The position numbers and the translations under genes were made by a program. The notes below the pieces were generated by a model that did not search any database, was not told the DNA's origin, and saw nothing but the letters and a program-made list of their open reading frames with translations. A stretch of DNA of 64,000 nucleotides, taken from Amanita rubescens. Its lineage: Eukaryota > Basidiomycota > Agaricomycetes > Agaricales > Amanitaceae. The DNA is taken from contig WION01000069.1 in assembly GCA_015039365.1 (NCBI GenBank), positions 1 through 64,000 on the forward strand. The letters run 5' to 3'. Positions 1 through 11,436 of this stretch are shown in pieces. Positions within the stretch are counted from its first letter, which is position 1. Each line of letters starts with the position of its first letter.

Positions 1-497
1 TCATACATTCTACTCACCGTACACGTATGCCACCTCGACCCAATAATCAAAACACCATTCCTACCCGACTTTTTTCGTTCCAAGTGCGTGCCGACCCAAG
101 CGGCAGCCCTTTGACGATATAAAGTCATTATTCCAACAAACAACAATCAAAGGAGAGAAAAGAAACTTTAAAAAAAAAAAGAAAAAAAGCTTCTAAAACG
201 GTTAGAAATACATACAAATTAGAAAAAAGTTTTAAAGTGGGGGGCGAATTTAAGTAAGGCAAGGAAAAACGTCTTGCAGTTCAAGACTACCTAGTGATAC
301 AATTTCGAAGGTTGGCTGAAAATAAATGGTGTAAGTTACCAAGGTATACACAAAGAAGAAAAAGGAGGGATAGGTAAAAAGAAAGGACGGTTTCGCTCGC
401 ACATGTGTATCGTGTATGTCGCTCTTGTTAATTATTTGGTGAATATTTTTGGGATAAATCAATGAAGTTCGAAGAGGGGATTGGGATCCGGGCGAGT
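1..497. other. 3' flank of the HMG-box gene, no gene seen
   Basis: AT-rich sequence with an A-rich run near 168-190. The only open frames are short and shadow the HMG-box gene. No second gene is supported. The stretch presumably carries the 3' UTR and terminator of the minus-strand gene. Confidence 0.5.
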
Positions 498-2126
498 TCA
501 AATCGCAAACTCGGCCTGCGAGCCGATCAAAGCCGTCAAATCGAGGTCGAGATTTGTCGGCGGGATATGGTGGTGATGATGCTGTTGCTGCTGGTGATGC
601 TGCGGGATGAACGCCGGCTGATGTTGATGCTGGTACTGCTGCTGAGAGCACGGTGACTGCGTGAGCAAATCCAAGTACTGCGTTGCGTCGAAACCAGGCA
701 CACCACCCATACCCATGTCGAGAAGATTGAGCTCAGCACCGGCGCTGAGATCATACTCCGATTGTTGCCCCAAGGATAAGTCGTCTATGCTCGGTATGCT
801 CGTTGGGTCGGTAACTGTAAACGCTGCCGCACCATTGCCATGTTGTTGATGGCAGTCGAGATCAAGAGTTTCGAATGAGTGCGTGTCAAATGTGAAATGC
901 GCGTCAAACGAGTCAACCGGGGATAGGTTGTCATATGGGTCATATTGACTGATGGGGGAAGAGGATTGAGACCAGTCGTCCATCAAGAACGAAGGTAGAT
1001 TCGGTATGGTTAGCGGGGCAGGGGCAGTATAGCTGTCGTTGACATGGAGAAGAGATGACGTTTGTATCGGAGTGAGGGGGGACAGCGGATCGCAGTCGAA
1101 CCCATGAGTCGGCTGTTGGCTAAGATGGGTGAACGAGAAGGTGCTGAAATCCTGTACACAAATGAGTCAGCGTCTGTCGTCCGAAAGGGGAAATTAACGT
1201 ACCATCGACGGCTCTTGCTTCAGCGTAGCATTCGCCATCTGATCGATTCCATCATCCTTGGGCGTCGAGCACCTCGTGGGTTGTATACTCGTTATCAATC
1301 TCGGTCTTGGCGTCTTTTTCTTCCCATCTTTGGTTTGTATCACGGGCGAGGCGGGTAAGAAGGTCTGAGTCTTCTTTGAATTCTCCGTTTCTGGTATGGG
1401 AGCGGATGACGAGCGTCTGAATGCTCTCGCCGTAATCGGCGCCTCGAACCGAGTGATAATCTCTGGAACGTGATGCTTATCAAACTCTTGAATAGCCGCG
1501 TCCAATTCCGCGCCTTTCTTGCCCTCGACGAGCAGCTCGGCAATTTTGGCGCACCGTTTGAGATCCTTTGGTTCGACTTCGCGCACCTTGCGCTTCCCTG
1601 TCGCTCGTTCCCCTTCTCCACCACCTTTGCTCTTCACTTTACTCTGCGTAGGGCGGAATGTGTACTTGGGGAACTTTCTCCGATGCTCGGCGAGTGCGAC
1701 CCTGGCTTTGACATGCCAGGCTTGACGCTCATCCTCCGGCAAGTTTTGCCACGTCATACCGATGATCTTGGACAGGGTCGAGTGGTTGGTCTCGACTTCT
1801 GCAGACACGTGTTGACTCTTGATGAACGAAGAACGGAAGAGGATGAACGCATTGGGTGGACGAGGGATATGGTTCTCAGGTTTTTTCTTTGAATGAGGAG
1901 TACGCCTGGAGTTGGTAGAGGAGGAGTTGTCCTCGTTGGGTGAGAAAATTTGAAACTCGGATGTAATCGGAGCATCGACGAGGGGAGGAAGGTCGTCTGC
2001 GGAGGGAGCAGACTCGGAAGAAGGTGATAGTGTGATGTCAAAGGAAGTATGGGTTACGTTGTCGGTAAAGGACACGCTGCAGTCTGTAGGTGCAATAGCG
2101 GAGGCATATGACGCAGGGAAATCCAC
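498..2126 (-). CDS. HMG-box (MATA_HMG type) transcription factor
   Basis: Two coding exons, complement(498..1151,1203..2126), 525 aa; the intron is GTACGT...ACAG and falls between codons. An HMG box lies at about residues 86-158: it opens with PRPPNAFILFR, holds the helix-2 motif SKIIGMTWQNLPEDER and ends with RKFPKYTFRP, the pattern of the basidiomycete MATA_HMG class. The rest is low complexity: Ser-rich N-terminus, basic linker, and a Gln/His-rich C-terminal half in exon 2, typical of activation regions. It should bind minor-groove DNA in the nucleus. Relatives of this class act in mating and fruiting regulation (Coprinopsis Pcc1, Ustilago Prf1 class); that role is inferred here. No pheromone receptor or homeodomain genes are nearby, so this is not evidence for a mating-type locus. 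The upstream gap of about 1.9 kb is long for this genome. Confidence 0.88.
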
Positions 2127-4000
2127 GGCCCAGACTAACTGGGTGGCTATTTATTGCCGTTGGTGAGCGCGATCTGGAGAGGGGAGAGCGATCGTTGATC
2201 GCAACTGACCTTGGACGTCGTTTGTCCTCTTTGAAGATATCTTTGACCTCTCCGCTGGCATGGCCGACTCGATAGAGAGGAGCGAATAGTAGTTAGCAGT
2301 AAAAGGGAACGATACGGGGGCGATAAAACGAGCGAATTCCACGAGGCCCAATATTGACTTTATAAGTAACTGTGCGAGAAAGTCTCAGCCACGATGCACC
2401 CCTTGACGGTCTTTTTTGGTAGGTCGGTCCCAGTAACTTGGTCGCTTGATCTCCCATCGGGCACGACTTGTCGTCTTCCTCGACTTTGACTCGTGCATCT
2501 TGGCCTATAAACGTCTCTCCTTGTCAGTATCGGAGTCGACTCTCCATTCTCCAACTTTCATCTTCTTACCTACGAAAACTTGTCACTTTCACTGACCGAC
2601 CGCAGGTTTCTTTAACTCCCACCAACACCGATAACGGTATAGCGCGTGACCGAACACTACGCCATTTGGTAACTGTCCCCGTCTTTCAGTCCAGATCGTC
2701 CACTCGCCTTTCGGTCGGATTAGGCAGGCAAGAGTTGCCCTCAAAAAGAGGACAAGGACTGTTCATAATTTGACAATGCGCTCTTAGCAACCATCCACTG
2801 CACCGGTTTACCAACATTCAATACATTGATTGCGCCCCCCACTCCCGCTTGGACCCACTGCAGACTAGGACCAGTGACACGCAGTGCGGCGTGCCAAGTA
2901 CCCAATCCCATCATCGCAATTCAATCGTCTTATCGTATTCATAGAACGTACGGCTAAACTGTCACCATTACGTGCGTGCCTCAGTCTTAAACCTTGTTCT
3001 GTGCACACCCACTCGGCGGTCGTCTATACCGTTCTCAGCCTGAGGTCCCATGACCCTCCCTCCCCCCTTAGCTTGACAACTGTTTGACAGCTAACATTAA
3101 CCTTGCAATATAACTACGCCTCTCACCGAGTCTCTCGTGGACCGCACCCGCCTCACATCTCTGCCGCTCCATCTCCGATTCCGAATCGCACCTGGCACTG
3201 GCAGCATCTCGGCGATAACGACATTTCTTCCATCCGAATATTCATCGCTTTTTTTGTTTTTGTTTTTTTCACATGCTCCAAGCTTCTTAGTTCCATCATT
3301 GTTGCTTTTACTCACTCTTGTGTGTTGGGCGCAGTAAAGCACAGCACCGTTGTTCATCATTTCTCTCCGCTTTTTCATCACACCATCACCATCACACTTC
3401 GCCTTGTCGCGTCGCGGTTCTACCGGTGTTGCGTGCCTTAGCCTGCCAGTGTGTTTACTTATTATACCCATCTATCTGTTGCCAGTGGGGACGTCCCCAT
3501 CATCACCGCCTGTCGAAACCTTGTCTTCTACCATTCCTATCACCCCGGCGCCGCGCAAACCCGGGGGTGGGTCACTACCAAACCCCTCCAAACATCCCCA
3601 AACCCAAAAACGTGGAAGGCACTGAGCTAGCCCAAAGTTATCCAACCAATAAAAAAACCAAGAGAGCGGACGAACAAAATCCCGTCTTCATCGCGTACAC
3701 TACACGGTTCACGTGGAATATCAGAAAATTCTGTTTTTCATTTCATTAATGTTATATTAATTCTCCATCACGTTAGGGCGGGTGTCCGTACGCCCACACC
3801 CTGGACCTCGTTTGCTGGCAAAGAGCTCGTTCCAAACACGTTTTTTCCTCGAACTTGTACACGTGCATGATGCATTCCAAGCTAAAAAAGTTTTTTTTAC
3901 AACGTTCGAGACGTGTGTTCATTATAATTAATACAAAGTAGTAGTATAGTATCGTTCGCAACGTTCAAGAATAATAACCGTCCACGTTCACCTACATGCC
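2127..4000. other. 1.9 kb intergenic stretch
   Basis: Lies between the starts of the HMG gene and the 3' end of the SLM1-like gene. Pyrimidine-rich on the plus strand, with several overlapping open frames near 3100-3750 that lack any recognisable family, ordered splice sites or consistent frame. Most likely a long promoter and 5' leader of the HMG-box gene. A lineage-specific transcript cannot be excluded. Confidence 0.4.
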
Positions 4001-5929
4001 CTAAAGTTCTTCTGTAAACCTGCTGCTATCCAGGGTTGGATCCCCAACAACTTGATGTCCCCCATCAGGTTGGACGCCGTCAACGTCATATCCGCCTTCT
4101 CCATTATCCGGCGCTTTTTCTTGTTGACGTCTACTTAATCCGCTCGGTCCTCCGTTGCGCTCCGGACTGACTGCCTCCGCATGGCCATTCTCGACGGAAC
4201 CGGCCTTGTGCTCAACCCACTACGTAAGCCCTTTACACGAGCTGATAATCAACTCATACTTACAGCATATCCGTTAAGCGCTATCTCTGTTCCGCGCTGC
4301 TTCTCAGGCTGAGGTACTCGTGACCTCCATCTGCGCCATCCACGTATAGTTCGTCTCCTCCCTCGCCCAACCCTTCTTCTTCTTCTTGTTCGTCACCGCT
4401 GCTGGGAACTTCTTCCTCTTCCTCACTCACATAGCCAGCAGCTCGAACTGCAGCCGCTACGGGTCCGTCACGCTCAATCTGTTCACTTGCAACAAGGTAC
4501 CGTGCGCACAACATGCGTATATCGTTTCCACCACTCCATCATATCCTCTCGACTACGTGCACGGAAACTCCACGCGATTCCATTGTTGAGACGGAATGAA
4601 CCCGTCTTGGTAGTGCCAGTCCCGTTCTTGCTGCCTTCGATGTGGAACTTGTGAGAACGTGAGAGTGCGGAAGAAGGTGGGCCTAGAGTGCATGCTGGTA
4701 AGAAAAGGCTGAAAGTGGGAGTTGTTCCACCAGGCGCCGCTGGATCAGACGTCATGAATTCATGCAGGAAACCGGCAGGTGTCAATACATAATACGATTC
4801 GGTATACGCTCGAGTGAATCTCTTCTTCCGTTCTAGTAAACCGGTGTGCACAGCCGACACGGCTGGGTCATCTTTACTAGGATATATAATGGTCTCGGGG
4901 TTGCGCAATGGGGTTTCAGGATCTAATAGATGATCAGACCGTGCCGCGAAGGATATCCATTCCTTATCGGGTGGAAGAGAACCGAGATGATTCGAAAGAT
5001 TACGGTAGGTGTCTTGTACCGAGGCCGATGCACGCGATTGCCATTCGTCAAATGTTTGCCAAGCAGACTGGATCGCACGAACGATTCCCTCTTCAAAATG
5101 GGCGCTGTTTTGCTGCATGATAACGATGGATTTCTGCAAGAGGTTCTCTTCATGCACTTGCTTGATGAGTTGACGAGCGACGGCTTGATTCGCTACGAAC
5201 GGGTCACTCTTGGAGGTGATGTGCATCGGATCGTTCTTGAAAGCCGAGATGCTGTGTGCAAGGTCTGCAACGAGCTTCACGGACAGTTCGCGCTCCTTTG
5301 CCACGCTGGTTGCCAGCCTTCCAGTGTCGTTTTGTACATTCTGTAGTGGTCACTCATCGGTACCATCCATGGATGCGGCTGCCTGCACGCGTACCTTGAT
5401 ATGTGCCTTAATTTCCGCCCTGAGCTTCAACAAATGTTGAACGATGGAGCTATCAATGGTACGGCCAAGATTGGCGTGTTGGTCCGCGGTGTGGCGAGTC
5501 CTGTCTCTAAACTCATAGAACACGTCCTAACAGGGCCGTTTCGTTAACGTGAGCGGCGTGAGGAGTTTCAACATACCTGTAAGCCACCTTCTCCGAGGAA
5601 CTGGTTGCCGGCTCTAAAGGGAACCTGGATGACAGCGCCGAGTTTCGTAAGCTCGCGTGCCGTGTTAATTTCTATGTCAGCAACACCCTACGCGCGGTCA
5701 CCATGTAAGTAGATGAGAAAACGAATACGCGACGGACCTCAAAGTAAGCAATGAGCTGTTTCACAATGGCATTCCAAGCTACGAATCGTTCGATGAGAAT
5801 ATCTGATGGTCTAAGGTCATTAGGCGCAATATTTTTCTTGATGAGCGATTGAGATCTTGAAACTGAGGAACCGTGCTTGCTCGCCCTGGAGATTGAGGCG
5901 GAGCGAGAAGGTGGGACGGAGTTGTTCAT
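4001..5929 (-). CDS. SLM1: SLM1/SLM2-like PH-domain protein (TORC2 effector), apparent frameshift
   Basis: Exons complement(5738..5929, 5577..5687, 5395..5526, then 5340 downward, and 4001..4219). The first ATG in frame is at 5929. The order is a Ser-rich N-terminus, a helical region resembling the BAR-like part of Slm proteins (LIAYFEV, FLGEGGLQDVFYEFRDRT, DTYRNL), then a PH domain from about HTGLLERKKRFTR to SFRARSREDMMEWW, then an acidic tail. Yeast Slm1/2 bind PI(4,5)P2 at the plasma membrane and link eisosomes to TORC2. Just after MMEWW the frame breaks: the conserved continuation DIRMLCARYLVASEQ lies one base out of register, and an extra A in the run at 4525-4527 would explain it. The frame returns near 4310 (VPQPEKQRG), either by an intron (GTGAGT at 4430 to AG at 4309, 122 bases) or a second indel. 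The last exon gives a 72-aa tail. Either a sequencing error or a recent null mutation. Confidence 0.75.
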
Positions 5930-6074
5930 GGCGGTTGGTTGGGGCAACTTCAAGTTCAGACATGATTTGCTTTTATTGGATCAGTGACGTCACAAACAAA
6001 CAACCCAAACAACGTGGTCACGACACGTCACCCTTGTCACATTCCAGTTTTCAAGCACAGACTAGTAACGAGCC

Positions 6075-6960
6075 ATGAACAGCGCCGTCCAAAACCTCGC
6101 CATTTCCCTCGGCGTCATGCAATGTATTTTACTCTTTTATATTTTATATTTCTCTTTCAATACTCACATCATCAGTGGCCCGTAGGATACCCTTTGATAA
6201 CCCCCAGGTCCTCCTCTACGTCCGAGTATCTTACGCCGCCACACAGCTTGTCGTTCTCGGCGTTTACTACTACGTCTCATCTCAGGTCAGCTCGCTCCAT
6301 GAGTCTATTTAGCCCACGCGACCTTATTCCACAATAACAGATAAAAGCCAAGAACGATCAGACAGTGTTGAAATACGGTTAGTACCCATGATCCTAGACA
6401 CCTTGCCAAGAACTCATAAATTTCTTTTTGCAGTGGATTCGGCGAATCCAATGGTCAGTATCAATTGTCGCATCGCCAAGAATATTCTCACACCCTCGGT
6501 TTTTAGTCGGGAGAGCCAGGGCAGCTGGTTACAACAACCGTCCGGGATTATGACCTTGCAGAGACATCAAAACTAGTGAGTATCCCTCACATTTGTTCGA
6601 CTCCGGACATTAACAGCTTTCTTTCCCTAGCTGCGCGGTGTGTTTCTCGGAATCGCCATGATGGCCGTTATGCACGGATACTTTGGATACACGCAACCTC
6701 TGTTTATCCAGGCACTTATGGGCTTAAAAGGCTTGTATGACGCGAAACTCGTAGCCATCTACGTCCTCGGCAAAGCTGCAGAGGGCGACTTGGCACGCCC
6801 ATTCAAGGCCGCCAGCATGTTTGGTGGTATGTTTTTTTCGTTCTCCCACACTTTCCGCAGTCACGCTAACACGCGACCCTACCCAGTCCAAGCTGGTCCA
6901 CAGACGGACGCTGCATCCATCGCCGAGGCTGAGAAACGAGTGGGCAAAAAGGACGAGTAA
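6075..6960 (+). CDS. PHO88: PHO88/SND3 family ER membrane protein
   Basis: Seven exons: join(6075..6123,6176..6285,6341..6377,6434..6453,6507..6575,6631..6826,6887..6960), 184 aa; all junctions are GT-AG with matching phase. The protein opens MNSAVQNLAISLGVMQ and holds the family motifs RRIPFDNP, VRVSYAATQL, MSGEPGQLVTTTVRDYDLAE, and GYTQPLFIQALMGLK, and ends in a charged tail. Length matches yeast Pho88 (188 aa). Known role: ER membrane protein of the SRP-independent (SND) targeting route, first found through phosphate uptake. Exon 4 is only 20 bases. Head-to-head with the SLM1-like gene (start to start about 145 bases), so the two probably share a promoter. Confidence 0.95.
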
Positions 6961-7126
6961 GGGAGGGCGTTTGTAAACTGTGATCTGTGTATACCTTTAT
7001 CACCTATAATATAATAGTTAATGGTTTTACGCGGAAAAAAGGGATAGCAGATAAGATACGGAAAAATCCGGGTCAAAAATTAATTTTTAAATAATATTTT
7101 CATTTTTTCTCAACTTGTACTACGCG

Positions 7127-7714
7127 ATGCGTCCCGCCCTCCCCTCGTTTACTCTTCGACGCTCCGTTCAACGTATTTTCACGCGAAATGCGTCTTCGGG
7201 GACGGACGGCGCTCAAAAGAAAGCCCAGGACGTTCTTTCCGGCGCACAAAAACAAGCAGGTCAAATATGGGAGACTTCAAAAAAGATGCTAGAGCCTGCT
7301 GGTCAGAGGCTCGGCGGAATGCTAGGTTGTAAGTGTTCCCCTGCCACCCAAAATTACATTGTCATAACACCTGTACATCCGCAGCTTACCAGCAACCACT
7401 CTTTTACAACCTCGCCGTGGCTCGTGAATTGGTCAAACACATCTACCGCGCGGAGAGGCTTAGCCCTCCCAGCTTAGGAGCCATTCAATCCGCTTACTCT
7501 ATCCTCTTTTCTCAGGCACTTAGTCCTGCGTTTTGGAGAGAAGCCGTTGTGAGTGGTGAGATTTTGAGGATTGGAGTGTACGGTCTCGAGGCGTATGGTA
7601 TATTCAAGGTACGTCGTCCCCGAGTTTCTCGACTTGGTGCTGAATTGTGCGTGGGTGTTGCAGATTGGGGAGATAATGGGTCGCAGAAGTTTGATTGGCT
7701 ATAATATTCAATAG
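7127..7714 (+). CDS. ATP20: Mitochondrial ATP synthase subunit g
   Basis: Three exons: join(7127..7328,7385..7608,7664..7714), 158 aa. ATG at 7127 begins MRPALPSFTLRRSVQRIF, an arginine-rich presequence for mitochondrial import. The subunit g core follows: QQPLFYNLAVARELVKHIY, RLSPPSL, FWREAVVSGEILRIGVYGLEAYGIFKIGEIMGRRSLIGY. The C-terminal segment carries the GxxxG-type membrane pattern used for dimerisation. Subunit g sits in the membrane part of F1Fo ATP synthase and is needed for dimer rows and cristae shape. It starts 166 bases after the PHO88 stop. Confidence 0.93.
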
Positions 7715-7941
7715 AGTGTCCAACGACTGCTTTAAAATCGAAAAATGCCATTTAGACGTTTTTTGAGAGCGGAAAGTTTAAGTCGAGATGCTCGGGTGAC
7801 GAGGAAAAGTGGTCCATTATGGATCTCTGCGGCGCAGCTTGAAGCTAATGTTATCTCTCACCCTCTTTGACGGCGGATATAAACTCTTTGAATCTCTCCA
7901 CGTGATGCTTTCTTCACCTCTATACCACTTACACTGACAGC

Positions 7942-9233
7942 ATGACCTCGGTTCCCTCTTTCAAACTTAACAATGGCAACTCCATCCCCGCCGTAGGCAT
8001 AGGGTGTTGGATGGGGCACGTCGGCGAAGGCGACCACGTCACCTCCATGGTTAAAAGCGCCTTACAAATCGGATATAGACACATCGATACGGCAAGTCTG
8101 TGCCTCATCACATGCTAGCATCAGACTCAAAAAAGGAAAAACCCAAGGCTGCGAATTACGGTACGGCTATTGTTACTTTGTATTGTAAAAAAGAGAGAAG
8201 ACTCATTAAACCTTGAACCTTAGGTGACGAAGAATCTGTTGGACGGGCTATTAAAGAAGCTGGCGTACCTCGTGATGACTTATTCATAACTACCAAGCTT
8301 GCGTAAGTCCGCATTCATCCGCTTCCGTCGCGTTTCCTCACTTTTGTTTGCGTACGCTAGAGGTGAAGACCATGGTCGCGTCGCTCAAGCCTTGGATATC
8401 AGCCTCCGCAAACTAGGCATCGAATATGTCGATTTGTACCTTATGCACTGGCCTCAAGCCCTGAAAGTAAATGGTATCTTGTTAAACCATGCATAATAAT
8501 ATCAAGCTTATAATAGAGTTAGGTGACGCGTATGCCCCAGATCAAAGTCCCACCTTTATCGAAACGTGGGTTTCGATGCAAAATTTGCTCGCAAGCGGTA
8601 TGGATGCATTCGTTCCTTCCCTGAAAAAGCTAAACCTGACGGGAGCGTGTCCAGGAAAAGTCAAGAACATCGGCGTATCAAATTTCAGCGTAAAGACCTT
8701 GAATGAACTCTTATCTCACTGCCAAACCCAAATCATCCCAGCTGTTAACCAAATCGAAGCACACCCCAGTCTCCCTCAACACGAGTTGATTCGATTTTGT
8801 AAGGAGAGGGGGATAGTGGTGACGGCGTACTCTCCTATTGCCAAGAACAAACTAGCGAACAACGAAACGCTCATGGGCGTTGCGCGGCGGAGGGGTGTCA
8901 CCCCGACCCAAGTGTTGCTAAGCTGGGGTGTCCAACGAGGTACAGCTGTCATTCCAAAAACAGAAAGAGAAGACAGGATGAAAGAAAATATCAAGGTGTG
9001 TCACCTCCCAACGTCAACCATTACGAATTTGTTCCGTTAACGGGTGCCTTAAGTTGGTGGAACTCTCGGACGAAGATATGCGCGTTTTGGATGGGATTCA
9101 TGAAGAGCCTGGGATGCATAAGTCCGTTTGTGGGTTTCATTCATCCAAGTTGGGTGGATCGTGTTTTGGTTGGACTTATGAGCAACTTGGTTGGGACATG
9201 GTCACGGGCGGGATCGTGCCAAGGACCTCTTAG
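7942..9233 (+). CDS. Aldo-keto reductase
   Basis: Seven exons: join(7942..8091,8148..8160,8224..8302,8361..8473,8523..8597,8655..8995,9054..9233), 316 aa. The catalytic tetrad is visible: Asp in GYRHIDTA, Tyr in AANYGDEES, Lys in FITTKLA and His in LMHWPQA. Cofactor and barrel motifs follow (GVSNFS, PAVNQIEAHPSLPQ, VTAYSPIA, AVIPKTEREDRMKENI), and the C-terminus ends ELSDEDMRVLDGI plus a tail. It should reduce carbonyls with NADPH in the cytosol; the substrate is not predictable. Intron 1 uses a GC donor (GCAAGT at 8092), the only way to join DT to AANYG in frame. Intron 5 (8598-8654) is 57 bases with no stop, so retention would insert 19 residues. Confidence 0.93.
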
Positions 9234-9835
9234 GATAGATTAGATTTCGGACCATGTGTATAGGGATCTAGCCTCTCGGTACTAGTAAGGAAAAGGCCGG
9301 TTCAACATTGCCGCACTTCCGGCGCTCCGCCGACGACGAAAGGAAAGTTCAGAGCTTCACTTTTTCCCATGACCCACCACGAAACCCTACAAAGCTGACG
9401 AAGCCAGACTTGGTAAATAAATATATGTGTGTATGCGTGTAACCCGTGGCGTGGAAGCATGGCTTGCGCACGCGTGGCTTTACAGCAAAGAACCCAACGT
9501 TACGTCACATTTAGCCTTTGGAAGAAAACCTTTCCATGTGTTCTTTCTTTCCAACTATACTCCCTCCCCGACAGGCAAATACCCTACTTACCTTGCCTGG
9601 GCAGTGAAACGATCCACACCACTCCTCCTCTCTCCCAGTTTCGCCAAGCGACAAATATTAATAATCGTAAACCCGTTACCATCCACAGGGTCTGGGAAGG
9701 ACTCGTTCGCATGTTAGACGTATATGAGGAGATCCATCGTGGACTCTTTATTATAACCATCCTAATTCGCGAAACACCCTCAAAGCCACCCCCACTGCGT
9801 ATCGATACCGCCGCATCTTAGTCCCTTCCCGTAGG
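9234..9835. other. Intergenic, no gene seen
   Basis: 600 bases between the aldo-keto reductase and the first 7TM gene. Two overlapping open frames of about 100-130 codons (9427-9821) have no recognisable motif and mutually exclusive frames. Probably the promoter of the 7TM gene. Confidence 0.4.
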
Positions 9836-11351
9836 ATGACTATAGGGCCCGATGAGGTCAGTCTCACAGAACCGCATAAACGTCGATGACTGAACGTACT
9901 CACAGGCAAAATTAATATCCATCTATATTCAATCTGTACTATACGGTGCGGAGGTTTTCCATCGAGAAATTTGAGTACTAACGTACCGTAGGAGCCTATA
10001 CCGTCCTTTTTGTTTTAACGTCATGGGTTTTGATTTATCGCCGACAAAGGGGTCGTCCGGTTCTCAAGACGATGATTGGGATTTCTTTGGTCATGTTCAT
10101 CCTGGCTACGATGGTGAGTGTCTATCGCTTATTCATCTTGGCAAGCCAAAATCTCATTAAGCCCACTTAGCACATCAGTGTCAATTTTACGCGAATAATA
10201 CAGGCATTTATAATCTATCGAAACGAACCAGGCGGACCACCAGCTTTCTTCAACCAGCTCTCCAACTTTACTCAACTTTTCGGAAGCACGATATACGTCG
10301 CCCAGACTCTGGTCGGTGATGGTGTTGTGGTATGTTGATTTTATACCTGCCGAGTACCTCAGATTCAGATCAAGTGATCGTTATAGCTTTATCGGTGCTA
10401 TCTCGTCTGGGGCAGGAAATTTGCCATCATTGCCTTTCCTTGTCTGCTACTTGTAGGCAGCTTCGGTATGGCAGTCTCATACCCTTTTTTAGTTTCTCGA
10501 AATCAACTCTCACGGTCTCCTACAGTCACTGGCATCGGGATTCTTTACTCCTTTGCCCGAATTGTACCAAATGCTCCAGTTTTCGTGCAACAACTCCAGC
10601 AATGGATCATTTCGTTCTTCATCACCACGTTCGCTACAAATGTCATATGTACAGGTGAGCTACAAGAAATTCACTCCCAACCGTGGCTCACTTGAAAATG
10701 TAGCACTCGTCGCATTTCGTATATGGTTTATCAACCGACAAACTATCGTATTCACTGGATATAGTATGCGGCCTGTCATATTCCTCGTCGTAGAGTCCGG
10801 CGCCGTGTATTCCCTAACTCTCCTTGTCCTTCTCATCCTCTACAAAGTTCAATCTTGGTTTCAATATGTCGTACTTGATGCGGTACGTCCTAGGTCTTTC
10901 AGCTGCTAATTACTTGTTAATCAATCATCGATAACAGGTCTCCGCGATCGTCGTGAGTATCATTTACCCCATTTGTCATCGAGGACCGAGCGTGACCATG
11001 GCACGATTTAGGGTCTTGTATTTTCCATGATCATTATCCGGATTGGTCTGGGTATCACAACGCCTGCAGGAGAGACAATCGTCTCCTCCAGAGGCTGGCG
11101 CTCGTCAGAGACGGAAACCTCACCGATGGGTTTCGCGGATCAAATAGAGCTTGGGCCTTTCAGAGCGGCGCCCAACGAGAGCATCTTCGTAGACACGGAA
11201 TTTTCTCGCCCAGATGCTGGTAGTGCAAATGAATTTGAGGATAAAAAACTATCGGATAAGAGTATGTCATACCATCACATTCACCATTCTTTCTTGATAT
11301 AACATGGATATATATACAGAACACGAAGACGCTGATAAAACAACCATCTGA
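9836..11351 (+). CDS. Seven-transmembrane basidiomycete membrane protein, copy 1
   Basis: Ten exons: join(9836..9856,9906..9945,9992..10113,10171..10329,10387..10465,10526..10654,10704..10882,10938..10952,11012..11261,11320..11351), 341 aa; every junction keeps phase. The short N-terminus (MTIGPDEAK) leads into seven hydrophobic segments, with landmarks GAYTVLFVLTSW, TLVGDGVVLYRCYLVWG, GIGILYSFARIVP, LVAFRIWFINR and ESGAVYSLTLLVLLILY. The C-terminal tail is polar and acidic. This family is abundant in Agaricomycetes and has no assigned function; a receptor role is only a topology-based guess. Exon 8 is a 15-base micro-exon. Copy 2 lies tail-to-tail 85 bases downstream. Confidence 0.85.
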
Positions 11352-11436
11352 TCAAAATTTCGTTCGATTGCTTTTGCTTTACTTCTCTTCACAAACTTAG
11401 ACAGCCTACGCAATTGTAATTACCGCACAAATATCA

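Noticed and set aside
498..2126. Mating-type locus
   Set aside because: Only an HMG-box gene is present. Agaricomycete mating loci are defined by homeodomain or pheromone/receptor genes, and none was seen.
3103..3749. Plus-strand open frames upstream of the HMG-box gene
   Set aside because: Three overlapping frames in low-complexity pyrimidine-rich DNA, without motifs or ordered splice sites.
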